DNA from: Methyloceanibacter stevinii
Lineage (GTDB): Bacteria; Pseudomonadota; Alphaproteobacteria; Rhizobiales; Methyloligellaceae
Length of the DNA stretch: 64,000 nt
Direction: 5' to 3'
NCBI RefSeq assembly: GCF_001723355.1
Contig: NZ_LPWE01000003.1
Location: 62,001 to 126,000, forward strand
Each line of letters begins with the position of its first letter. Position 1 is the stretch's first letter. The notes under the pieces are model-generated. The model was not told the DNA's origin. It saw only the letters and a program-made list of their open reading frames with translations, and ran no database searches. This document shows positions 11,169-19,636 of the stretch, one piece after another. Made by a program: the position numbers and the translations under genes.

Positions 11169-12550
11169 CTAGGCCGCAGGCGCGTCGTCCAGATTTGCAA
11201 TCTCGATACGGCCAAGTCCGAGATTGCTCGCGCGCGCCGCGGCGCCGGAGGCGACCCCAAGGACATCTTCGGCGCTGTCCGTCGTAGCGGCCTCGAAGCC
11301 GGTTGCCAGCCCGATGCTCGTTGTGAGGAAGAACGCGTCATCGCCATCGCCGATGGGCGCGCGCAGAGCCTTCTGGACCTTTTCGGCGAGCTTGATGGCG
11401 TCGTCGACGGACTGCGTTCTCGTGCGCAAGATGGCAAACTCATTGCGCGTCCAACGGCACAACGAGTCCGACCGGTCCAGAACGCCGTCGATACGTCGGC
11501 CGATGTTGAGCAGGGCCCGCTCTCTGTCTTCGGGTGCGAGAGACTCATGCCAGTTCTGTAGCTGGTTCAAATGGACGACCAGAACCGCCGGGTGCTCGCC
11601 GGGTGTGGCGTTCAGCAATGCCATTTTGATGCGATCGAGAAATAGCGCCGGCGTGGAAGTTCGCTGGCAGAATCGTAGAGGCTGTCGCCCCTCAGTCTCA
11701 GCTGTTCGTGCCTCTCCCGCGTGATGTCGGTGATGAAGCCCTCGACGCCAAGAAGTTCGCCGCTGGTATAGAAGTTGCCGTGCCCCCGCTCGAGGACCCA
11801 CTTCACGTCGCCGCTCGCGGTCTGAATACGATACATCAACTCGAACGGACGGTTCTCGCGTACGGCCGCCTGAACGTGTTCCCAGACCTGTTCCCGCTCT
11901 TGAGGCAGGATGAGGTCGGCATAAGTAAGTTGCTTGTTGTTGACCAGGGCCTCCGCCGGGTAGCCGGTCAATGCCTCACAGCCCTTACTCATATATTCCA
12001 TCGTCCACTGACGATTGTTGCGGCAACGGTAGACAAGGCCGGGCAGGTTGTTGATCAGGATATCGAGAGTCCGGTGGCTGGCTTCCCTGATATTCTCCTG
12101 CTGCACGCGGTTGCCGACTTCCGACAGCGTGCCAACGAAGCCGCGGCAGTTGTTGTCGTTGGAAATCAGCCCCTGCGCACTGGCTTCCAGGTAGACGGTT
12201 TCGCCCGAGCGCGTCAGAAAGCGAAGAACGAGAACAGGATGCCCTTCCGGGTCGCGCTTGGACGCATCCAAAAAGCGTATCCAGCGGTCTTGATCTCGTG
12301 GGTGGAGGTAGTAGGCGTTCGGAAGCCCGCGCGTGTCCGCAGGGCTAAATCCTGTGAGGCGCTCCCAAGCTGCGTTCGCATAGCGAAGCCGGCCATCAGT
12401 GTCAGCCACGAACACGATTGTCTCGATGGTGTCGAGAAGCAGTTCGAAGAGGTGTGGTTGGGTGGGTACGAGACCAGAGGGGCCGGTCTCAAGCAAGGAA
12501 CCTGCGCGCGCTAGGATCTCCGACAGTTGTTTGATTGTGGCATTTCCCAT
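11169..12550 (-). CDS. Tandem PAS protein with degenerate GGDEF domain (frameshifted)
   Basis: About 460 residues after one base is restored near 11657. Two PAS/PAC units fill residues ~30-290 ('VFVADTDGRLRYANAAWERLTGFSP', 'MEYMSKGCEALTGYP', then 'VEGFITDITRER'). A GGDEF-type fold follows ('ALFLDRIKMALLNATP', 'FAILRTRTQSVDDAIKLAEK', 'TSIGLATG'). The active loop reads RWTRNEF where a working diguanylate cyclase has R-GGDEF, so cyclase activity is unlikely; it may act as a sensor or GTP-binding effector. No membrane segments are visible. It converges on etfA with 39 bases between them. I chose the ATG at 12550; its ribosome site is weak. Confidence 0.8.
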
Positions 12551-12939
12551 TTCGCGAAAGCTCTTCTGGACTCTCCGGTGCGTCCGATCCTCAGGTCTTC
12601 ACCCTTAGCTTGCCGAAGATAGTCTCGCTCGGCAGATCGGTTAGTCAACAAGCAAAAGTGCTGATGATCTTAATGGGTACTACATTGGTGGTATCGAAGG
12701 AGGCGGGGATCAACTCGCCAAGTGTCTATTTGTAACGCGAGAGTTCCTGGTGGGACAAACGCAACAGTCTGGTTGCGGGAATAGGCGGACCATTCAGCGC
12801 GTGGATGCTTTGTGGTGTCTAAGTCCAAAGGGACGGTCGGGTCGGGTAGATACTCGGACATCTGCCTATGGAAAACTGCGGGACCAACAAGAGCGGCCTC
12901 TGCGTGGTGCCGATCGGCGCCAGGGCGCGCGATGTCGTA
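12551..12939. other. Intergenic gap without a supportable gene
   Basis: This 389-base stretch separates the PAS-GGDEF gene from the response regulator, both on the minus strand. It is less GC-rich than its flanks. A 23-codon plus-strand reading frame at 12664-12735 and an AAGGAGG at about 12697 were seen, but no start codon sits at a proper distance from it. It probably holds the promoter of the PAS-GGDEF gene. Confidence 0.4.
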
Positions 12940-13575
12940 TTAGGGCGTTAATGCCCAGACAGCCGCCTCAAGCCGCGACTGCAAATTCAGCTTTCGCAGA
13001 AGGTTCTTCACGTGAACCTTGACGGTTCCGTCGCTGATGTTGAGATCCCGCGCGATGTGCTTGTTGCTCTTGCCCGCAGCGATCAGTTGCAGGATCTGCT
13101 TTTCTCGGGTTGTGAGGCATTCGGCGTCGGGCGCGGGCTTCGGTGCTCCATCGCGCATGGCGCCCAGCAGAAGATTCATCAGGGGCTCGGTAAAAACCGA
13201 CTCGCCGCGCGCGGCAAGCCGAAGCTTGTTCAGGATTTCCTCCGGCTCGGATCCCTTCAGCAGATAGCCCTTGGCCCCGGCCCGCACGGCACGAAGAAAA
13301 TCCGTCTCTGCATCCGACACCGTCAGCATGATAACCTCGGTGCTGAGTTCGGCCTCCTTGATGCGCCGGAGCGCATCGAGTCCGCTTCCTTCGCCCATGT
13401 GCATATCCATGATGACGAGATCTGGGCCAAGCGATTCAGCAAGGGCCACGCCGTCGTCGCAGGTGGCGGCTTCGCCGACGACCTCGAAGTCCGGTTGAGA
13501 CGAGATCAACTGTGCGACGCCGGAGCGGAACAGAGGATGATCATCTACCAACAAGACTTTGCAGCACTCAGCCAT
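12940..13575 (-). CDS. NarL/LuxR-type response regulator
   Basis: A 211-residue two-component regulator. The receiver domain has the acid pair 'LLVDDHP', phospho-acceptor Asp57 in 'DLVIMDMHMG', 'MLTVSD' and Lys in 'GAKGYLLKG'. The C-terminal LuxR HTH is 'LTTREKQILQLIAAGKSN' followed by 'ISDGTVKVHVKNLLRKL'. It follows the histidine kinase gene by 12 bases on the same strand and is surely its partner. The target genes are unknown; the neighbouring amine-oxidation operons are the obvious candidates. Confidence 0.92.
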   Translation of the reverse strand: MAECCKVLLVDDHPLFRSGVAQLISSQPDFEVVGEAATCDDGVALAESLGPDLVIMDMHMGEGSGLDALRRIKEAELSTEVIMLTVSDAETDFLRAVRAGAKGYLLKGSEPEEILNKLRLAARGESVFTEPLMNLLLGAMRDGAPKPAPDAECLTTREKQILQLIAAGKSNKHIARDLNISDGTVKVHVKNLLRKLNLQSRLEAAVWALTP

Positions 13576-13587
13576 ACCAACACCTTC

Positions 13588-14781
13588 TCAGTCGACAATC
13601 GCATTGAAACCCGAGTCTTCCGTGCCGGGGCAATACACGTTGAGACGCGTGCCACCGCCAGTACGGTCCTCGATGCGGAACGTTCCGCCGAGCGCGCGGG
13701 CGCGCTCCTGCATGATGATGAGGCCGTGATGGTGCTCGCCGCCTTGCAGGGCGAGTTGCATGCCGACCCCGTTATCCTCGACCCGCATTAGAATGGCCCC
13801 ATCGTCGCGGACGCGGACGCTGACCCAGCAAAGACTCGCGTGGGAGTGGCGTACGACGTTGCAAAGCGCTTCGCGAAGAATAAGCAGCAGCTGCATCTCG
13901 TCGGAGACCGTCAGCCGTCCCGCCTTCAACCGGTTGTCCAAGTCGAAGGCGATGGAGCTACGGCGCTCGAACTCTTCGATGGAGTCTTCCAGCGCTTGCG
14001 AAAACGTCCTGCCGCGCATCGTCAGGCGGAAGGTCGTTATCAACTCGCGCAGTTGCAGGTCCGCGGTGCTGAGCGTGCTCCGCACTTCCTGAAGCGTCTT
14101 TTCGATATCGGGAACACTGTCGGTGCGCTTGCGCAGCGTGTCCTGCAGCAGGCTTACCTTCACTTTCAGATACGATATGGACTGCGCGAGCGAGTCGTGT
14201 AGCTCACGCGCTATCGCCGCGCGTTCCTCGCTCTGCGCGCTACGCAGTTTCATGCGAGCGCATCGTGCACTCTCGATGACGCCTGAGAGGTACTCGGTGA
14301 ACGATTCCAGCGTTGTCCTGGACACAGGGATTTCGCTGCTCTCGACGCGTAAGAGCAGAAGGCCGATTCCCGAAATGCCTTGGGAGAAACTCTGCACGAC
14401 GACGGAGGAGTGCGGGTCTGTCACATCGCCGACGATCTTGGGGCCCTCGGGCGTGTCCAAGGAGGAAAACAGACGGCTCTGCCGGATAATGTGGAGCCAG
14501 CGGGACCGATCGTCATCTCCCACGACCGCGAGCTGAACCAACTGCCGGCCGCTTTCGGTGCTGACGAAGATCGCACCGGACCGGGCATCGGTCATATCCA
14601 TGATGTGAGAAAGAACGAGCTCGAAGGGCTCTACGGAGTCCGGGTCGGAGAGGAGGCGCGTCAGAATCTTGTTGAGCAGGTTTATTGTCGTGCTCGGGCT
14701 TTGCTCTCGCTCGCTGCCGACCAGGCAGGGGGCGAACCATGCGGAACGCGGGGCCAGCTTTGTCCCTCGCGCTTCCGTCAT
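13588..14781 (-). CDS. Soluble NarX-like sensor histidine kinase (GAF-HisKA_3)
   Basis: About 397 residues. The N-terminal 170 residues form a GAF-like sensory domain ('DARSGAIFVSTESGRQLVQLAV'). The phospho-acceptor motif is 'ERAAIARELHDSLAQSISYLK' (HisKA_3 of the NarX/DesK group), then an ATPase domain with the N box 'LREALCNVVRHSHA' and G box 'VEDNGVGM'. No membrane helix is seen, so it senses a cytoplasmic signal. There is no obvious cysteine cluster for oxygen or nitrate sensing. It is the first gene of a two-gene operon with the response regulator and diverges from the XRE-cupin regulator. Confidence 0.9.
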   Translation of the reverse strand: MTEARGTKLAPRSAWFAPCLVGSEREQSPSTTINLLNKILTRLLSDPDSVEPFELVLSHIMDMTDARSGAIFVSTESGRQLVQLAVVGDDDRSRWLHIIRQSRLFSSLDTPEGPKIVGDVTDPHSSVVVQSFSQGISGIGLLLLRVESSEIPVSRTTLESFTEYLSGVIESARCARMKLRSAQSEERAAIARELHDSLAQSISYLKVKVSLLQDTLRKRTDSVPDIEKTLQEVRSTLSTADLQLRELITTFRLTMRGRTFSQALEDSIEEFERRSSIAFDLDNRLKAGRLTVSDEMQLLLILREALCNVVRHSHASLCWVSVRVRDDGAILMRVEDNGVGMQLALQGGEHHHGLIIMQERARALGGTFRIEDRTGGGTRLNVYCPGTEDSGFNAIVD

Positions 14782-14925
14782 GCCGCATTCCTCTCGGCAT
14801 TTTTCGTGTCTGGTGTCACCTTGCCCATCGCGACATCTCAGCGCGGAGATCCCTAGGAAAAAAGCCGCCCTCTCTTCGGCGCGGCGGACCTCCTCATTTG
14901 ACCTTGATCAAGCACAGCAGCATTG

Positions 14926-14940
14926 TTCAATATCATTGAA
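14926..14940. promoter_or_regulatory. Palindrome TTCAAT-ATC-ATTGAA
   Basis: A perfect 6+6 inverted repeat with a 3-base centre, in an AT-rich patch between the divergent histidine kinase and XRE-cupin genes. A second 10-base palindrome, CTTGATCAAG, lies at 14903-14912. Either could be an operator for the two-component system or for the XRE regulator. Confidence 0.4.
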
Positions 14941-15035
14941 TAATATTCATGGCCAGGGGTAATAGTAATCGGCTATGCTGGTATTCGCATGGCGTGTTGC
15001 GCTGCAGCACAGCGCCGCCCAACGGACACTAAGCA

Positions 15036-15683
15036 ATGGCCCTCGATAAGACTGACGCCCCTGCTGACGGCCGATACTGAAGAAACCTACGATGAAGCTT
15101 GGGCCGGGAAGTGGCTCTATCGATTGGTGTTCAGGTCCGGGCTGCGCGCAACCGGCACGGCATGACCGTGGCCAGAGTGGCCCAACTGACTGGATTATCT
15201 TCAGGAATGCTGTCGAAGGTCGAGAACGGCAACGCGTTCCCCTCGCTCACGACACTTCACGCCTTGTCCCGTGTTTTCCGGGTACCGATGACCTTCTTCT
15301 TCGAGACGCACCAGGAGACGCAGGGCTGCTGCTACGTCAAGAAGGATGGTGGGCTCTTTATCGAAAGCCGGGGGTCGAAGGTTGGCCACCAATATCAGCT
15401 GCTGGGACACGGCGTCGGCAAGGAGCTGTCGGTGTCGCCGTACATGATCGAACTGAACGACACGTCGGAGGTGTTTCCCCTGTTTCAACATCCGGGCGTG
15501 GAGTTCATCCACATGCTCGGCGGGGAAATGGTCTACGAGCATGGAGGAAAGCCCCATCGGCTGTCTCCAGGCGACTCTCTTTTCTTTGAGGGGACGACGG
15601 CGCACGGGCCGGTCGAGCTCATAGAGCTGCCGATCCGATTTCTCTCGATCATCGTCGAGCCCGGCCCGAAGGACGGGTCCTAG
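15036..15683 (+). CDS. XRE-family regulator with C-terminal cupin (frameshifted N-terminus)
   Basis: HTH regulator of about 215 residues. The HTH is clear in 'QVRAARNRHGMTVARVAQLTG' with 'LSSGMLSKVENGNAFPSLTTL', and residues ~120-200 form a ligand-binding cupin ('VEFIHMLGGEMVYEHGG', 'GDSLFFEGTTAHGP'). The frame containing the HTH has a stop just before a TTG at 15099. Upstream sequence in other frames reads MALDKTDAPAD and then TEETYDEA, so removing one G near 15069 and adding one base near 15098 gives a continuous protein from the ATG at 15036. If that repair is wrong, the gene starts at TTG 15099. Such regulators often sense small metabolites, and its place between the two amine operons suggests it may control them. 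Confidence 0.8.
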
Positions 15684-15750
15684 GCCGGCCCCGAGGGCGC
15701 CGGACACCGCGTCTTCCGCCGCCGCGCCAATACCGCGCCCGGAAATCCGA

Positions 15751-16542
15751 TCAATGGGACATGAGGACCGGGACCGTCATGGTCTTGATGATGGTCCGGG
15801 TAACGCCCCCGAGAAGAAGCTCGCGCATGCGGCTGTGGTGGTAGCCGCCCATGACCATGAGGTCCGCGCCAAGGTCCGCACTTTGTGACAAGAGGAGGTC
15901 CGCGGTCGGTGTGTCGGGATCGAGTGGAATGCGCCGGACCTCGACATTGAGGCCGTGCCGGGCCAGGTGATGCGCGATGTCGGCTCCCGGATCCGTGCCG
16001 AGGTCCGACTGCTGGTCGTCCGTGGCGACGAGGACAATCACCTTTTCCGCGAGGCTCAGAAGGGGCACGGCATCGGCCAACGCGCGCGCGGCCGTGCTGC
16101 TCGCATCCCAAGCGACGATTGCGGTGCGGGGCTTGGGCTTGGGATGTCCCGCCCACGGCACAACAAGGACGGGGCGACCGCTGTGAAACAGCAGTTCCTC
16201 GTAGAGAGCAGTCTGATGTTTGCCGTTGGCGCCCTCGGAGGACGGTTGGCCAATGATGGTCAAGTCCGCATGGCGCGCCTGAACCGACAGCTGCTCTGCG
16301 AATTTGCCCGTGGCGCATGTCGCAAGACGAGTCTCCCAGCTGATGCCGCGCTGGTCGCCGGCGCTCGCGAATCGATCCATCGCTCGTTGAGCTTCCGCGC
16401 GCGGCGCCGTCTCGCCTGCCGGCACGTGGGCGACGCCGATCGCGTGTGCACCCAGGGCCTCGGTCGCCTCAACGGCGTAGGGGAGTTGAGCGTCAGGGGC
16501 CGTGAGGGAGTCGAAACTGATAATCAGATCCTTGATGGCCAT
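15751..16542 (-). CDS. Universal stress protein, tandem UspA domains
   Basis: A 263-residue protein with two Usp folds. The first starts at 'MAIKDLIISFDS'. The second carries the nucleotide-binding motif 'MGGYHHSRMRELLLGGVTR' (G-2x-G-9x-G-T type) followed by 'VPVLMSH', the usual C-terminus. The first domain lacks that motif. It lies alone on the minus strand, 67 bases from the convergent XRE-cupin gene. Its role is general stress resilience; no direct link to amine metabolism is seen. Confidence 0.9.
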   Translation of the reverse strand: MAIKDLIISFDSLTAPDAQLPYAVEATEALGAHAIGVAHVPAGETAPRAEAQRAMDRFASAGDQRGISWETRLATCATGKFAEQLSVQARHADLTIIGQPSSEGANGKHQTALYEELLFHSGRPVLVVPWAGHPKPKPRTAIVAWDASSTAARALADAVPLLSLAEKVIVLVATDDQQSDLGTDPGADIAHHLARHGLNVEVRRIPLDPDTPTADLLLSQSADLGADLMVMGGYHHSRMRELLLGGVTRTIIKTMTVPVLMSH

Positions 16543-16628
16543 GGGGTCCTCAAGTGAGAGAGTTGGAAGGGATTTCGCGCTTCATCTCCGGCAGCCGAAA
16601 TGGCCGGATCACGCGCGCCGGTGAGGCG

Positions 16629-17909
16629 CTATCGGGTCGATTGTGTTCCATCCATTTCACCGCTCATCGCGTTCAGATGAGGCAATTGATGGCCCAGCTT
16701 GTCGCGCTTCGTTTCCAGATAGCGCTGGTTGGCGGCATTGGGTTCGATGCGGAGCGGCACGTTTTCGACGACCTGCAGCCCATCGGCCTTGAGCGCGTGA
16801 ACCTTGCGCGGATTGTTCGTCAGGAGACGGATGCGCTGGAGGCCGAGAAACTTCAGAATTTGCGCGCTGATCGTGTAGTCGCGCTTATCTGCCGGGAAGC
16901 CGAGATGAAGATTCGCCTCGACCGTATCGAGGCCTTCGTCTTGTAGCCTGTAGGCCGCCAACTTGTTGGCGAGCCCGATCCCGCGTCCTTCCTGGCGCAT
17001 ATAGAGCAGGACGCCGCAATCCGCCGCCGCGATGCGCTCGAGGGCGGCATCGCGTTGTTCGCCACAGTCGCAGCGCAGCGAGTGGAAGACGTCGCCCGTC
17101 ATGCACTCCGAGTGCAGGCGCACCAAGATAGGTTTCTGAACCGGTGAGGTGCCCATCACGGTTGGCCCGGGAATTCCGCGGGTCAGGGCAAGATGCTCGG
17201 AGCCATCGAGGATGCTGCGGAACAGATGCAGCATGAAGGTCCCGTACCGCGTGGGCATCGGGATGTTGAGCTCGATCGGTTCGAACAGCCGCTCGGTCTG
17301 CTGACGGTAGGCCACAAGGCTCTCGATCGTGCAGACCTTGAGGTCGAACTTCCGCGCGAACCTGTGCAGGTCCGGCGTCCGCGCCATGGTGCCATTATCG
17401 TTCATGATCTCGCAGATCACGCCCGCAGGCCGCGCACCGGCGAGTTTGGCGAAATCGACGATGGCTTCCGTATGACCCGGGCGCACCAAGACCCCGCCGC
17501 TCTTCGCCCGTAAGGGAAAGATGTGGCCGGGCCGGTTGAAATCGACCGAGGATGCCTCGGGATCCGCGGCACGCCGGACCGTGTGGGCCCGGGCCTGGGC
17601 ACTGATGCCGGGCCCCGGTGCGTCGGCAGCATCGATGGGAATCGTGAAGCCGGTGCCGAAGGCGTTGCTGTGGCGTTTCGGCTGCAGCTCGAGACCGAGC
17701 CGGTCGCAATCGTCCTCAAGAAGCGGAAGACAGATCAGGCCGCGTCCTTGCGTGGCCATGAAACTGATGGCTTCGGGTGTTGCGTGCTCGGCGAGCATCA
17801 CGAGGTCGCCCTCGTTCTCCCGGTCCGGATCGTCGATCAGGACGACCATTCGGCCCCGTTGCAAATCGTCGACGGCGTCGGCTACCGAGCAAAAGTGATC
17901 CTTCATCAT
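16629..17909 (-). CDS. ribBA: Bifunctional DHBP synthase / GTP cyclohydrolase II
   Basis: About 426 residues, catalysing two entry steps of riboflavin synthesis. The N-terminal RibB domain has the acidic loop 'DDPDRENEGDLVMLAE' and 'PGHIFPL'. The C-terminal RibA domain has the zinc cysteines in 'HSECMTGDVFHSLRCDCGEQ' and 'RQEGRGIGLANKL'. Both active sites look intact. I chose ATG 17909 (MMKDHF); the frame is open upstream to 17993 but family starts fit here. No FMN riboswitch is visible in the upstream 365 bases. It sits between two flavoenzyme-rich operons, so an extra flavin supply is a plausible role. Confidence 0.92.
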   Translation of the reverse strand: MMKDHFCSVADAVDDLQRGRMVVLIDDPDRENEGDLVMLAEHATPEAISFMATQGRGLICLPLLEDDCDRLGLELQPKRHSNAFGTGFTIPIDAADAPGPGISAQARAHTVRRAADPEASSVDFNRPGHIFPLRAKSGGVLVRPGHTEAIVDFAKLAGARPAGVICEIMNDNGTMARTPDLHRFARKFDLKVCTIESLVAYRQQTERLFEPIELNIPMPTRYGTFMLHLFRSILDGSEHLALTRGIPGPTVMGTSPVQKPILVRLHSECMTGDVFHSLRCDCGEQRDAALERIAAADCGVLLYMRQEGRGIGLANKLAAYRLQDEGLDTVEANLHLGFPADKRDYTISAQILKFLGLQRIRLLTNNPRKVHALKADGLQVVENVPLRIEPNAANQRYLETKRDKLGHQLPHLNAMSGEMDGTQSTR

Positions 17910-18154
17910 GTGAATCACGATAGCTGAGCTTTCAACTGATGAAACTACACCCGAAGAGATAGTCCCCAGGAGGAAGGCCGTTCCGGCCGCCATCTGGCAT
18001 TCGGCGTATGTCCTCAGAGTGAGGCCCCACGATCGCCGGCTCGGGAAGGCCCCGCAAACGTTGAGTTTGAGGGCGTTTTTGGCTTATGATCAGGGCTTAT
18101 GGGTGCGACAATCTTCGCCGGCGCTCGGACACAATTCCGACACCTACCCTCCAA

Positions 18155-18170
18155 TGGGTATGGAATTGCA
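18155..18170 (+). promoter_or_regulatory. Candidate sigma-54 promoter for the DAO-GS-Glx operon
   Basis: TGGGTATGGAATTGCA has the -24 GG and -12 GC elements exactly ten bases apart, and its TTGCA is a full match to the -12 consensus. The CACG part of the -24 box is not conserved. It lies 105 bases before the first start codon. A sigma-54 promoter would fit nitrogen control of methylamine use. Confidence 0.35.
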
Positions 18171-18187
18171 CGGAAGTGAATGGGTAA

Positions 18188-18204
18188 GTTGAACCAGGTT
18201 CAAC
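18188..18204. promoter_or_regulatory. 17-base perfect palindrome, likely operator
   Basis: GTTGAACC-A-GGTTCAAC is a perfect inverted repeat around one base, 18 bases downstream of the sigma-54-like element. Its length and symmetry fit a dimeric repressor or activator site. Confidence 0.5.
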
Positions 18205-18222
18205 AAACGAAGACTGACAAGA

Positions 18223-18241
18223 AACAACAGAATTTGTTGTT
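18223..18241. promoter_or_regulatory. Second palindrome AACAACA-GAATT-TGTTGTT
   Basis: A 7+7 perfect inverted repeat with a 5-base spacer, 19 bases after the first palindrome and about 34 bases before the start of the flavoenzyme gene. It could be an operator or a leader hairpin. Confidence 0.4.
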
Positions 18242-18274
18242 CGATATCAGCAGTTTAGGCGAGAAGACGGACTC

Positions 18275-19620
18275 ATGGAACAGTCAGCCAGCTCGAAATA
18301 CGTGATTATCGGGGCCGGAATCCACGGCCTGAGTACAGCGTATCACCTTGCCCTCCAGCTCAAGGCGACGGGCAAGGGGTCCGGTGAGGATATTCTCGTC
18401 ATTGACAAGGCGTCAATCGGCGGCGGTGCATCGGGAATTGCCTGCGGCGTGGTGCGCAACAATTACTTCCAGCCGGCCATGCGCGAGTTGATGGCGCACT
18501 CGGTCGGGGTGTGGGAGAGCGATCCCAAGGCATACAGCTACCACCCTGTCGGGTACATGCAGATCAGCGCCGAATGCATGCATTCGGATGTGGCGACGAT
18601 CTACGAACAGCAGCAGGCCATCGATTACGAGTCCACCTTCATCGAGGGGACCGACGACTGCCGCAAATACATGCTGGGCATCTTCGACGACTGGCAGGCC
18701 CAAGGCATTACCTCGGTCCTGCACGAAAAACGCGGCGCTACGCCAACAATACGGCCTCGCTCTATGGTCTGGCCGGTAAGGCCGAGGCAGAGGGCGTGCG
18801 GATCGCGACCGGTGTCGAGGTTCTCGGCTTCGAATACGGCAACAACTCCGGCGCCGTCACCGGCGTCGTGACGAACCGCGGCACGATCGCTTGCGATGCG
18901 GTGGTCGTTGGCGCAGGTCCTTGGGTGCTGAAATTCTGGGACATGCTTGAGCTGCCGAAAGCCATCTCCATCAAAGGGCCCGACGGCGAGATGCACGACG
19001 ACGTGCCGATGTGGAAATTCTGGTGCCTGGAGGAGGGGACGCTCGGCGTCGATCCCGACATGCACAAGACCAACAACGGCAGCATGCCGCCGGTCATTCA
19101 CGTGGATACCGACGCGCCGCTCTATTCGGACGTCGACGGGTCGTTGATCACCGACAAGCTGTGGGGCCTCTATTACAAGCCCGACTTCAACTTCGGTGGC
19201 ATTCAGGGCGGCGCCTCTCCGTACAAGGTGGACGAAGACCCCGACAAGGTCGCCCTCGATCCTTACGGGCCGGACTCGCCGGACTTCATCGTCGGCGACG
19301 ACTTCATCCACATGTGGTGTTCGATGCTGGCCCATTGCCAGAAGCGTTTCGAAGGCAAGATCTCCGCCTACAAACACAAAGAGAAGTCCGGCGGCCTTGG
19401 TTGCTTCACGCCGGACAACTTCCCGGTGTTCGATACCTTCCGGGAGAATGTCTACGTCATTGCCGACTCCAACCATGGTTACAAAATGATCGGGGTTGGT
19501 AAGCTCGTCGCGCAAGAGCTGGTTGGGGAGAAGAGCAAGCTACTGGAGCCGTTCCGCTTCGGGCGCTTTGCGAAGGGTGAGCTGCATCCGGTCTCCCACA
19601 GCCCATTTCCGTGGAGTTGA
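18275..19620 (+). CDS. DAO-family FAD-dependent amine/amino acid oxidoreductase (frameshifted)
   Basis: About 448 residues after one G is restored near 18736. The Rossmann start is 'YVIIGAGIHGLSTAYHL'. The substrate domain ends with 'GGLGCFTPDNFPVFD' and the C-terminal FAD motif 'ADSNHGYKMIGVGKL', as in sarcosine oxidase-like enzymes. The covalent-flavin cysteine position of monomeric sarcosine oxidase does not appear to be matched. It is first in an operon with a GS-family ligase and GlxBCD. Members of this family oxidise secondary amines, so N-methylglutamate is an attractive substrate, replacing the four-subunit MgdABCD enzyme, which is absent here. That substrate is inference. The stop is 16 bases before the next ATG. 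Confidence 0.85.
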
Positions 19621-19636
19621 TGTTAGGGAGACGTCA

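Noticed and set aside
12664-12735. 23-codon small gene
   Set aside because: No ribosome site at the right distance and no known peptide such as PqqA.
17910-18274. FMN riboswitch upstream of ribBA
   Set aside because: None of the conserved RFN stem sequences is present.
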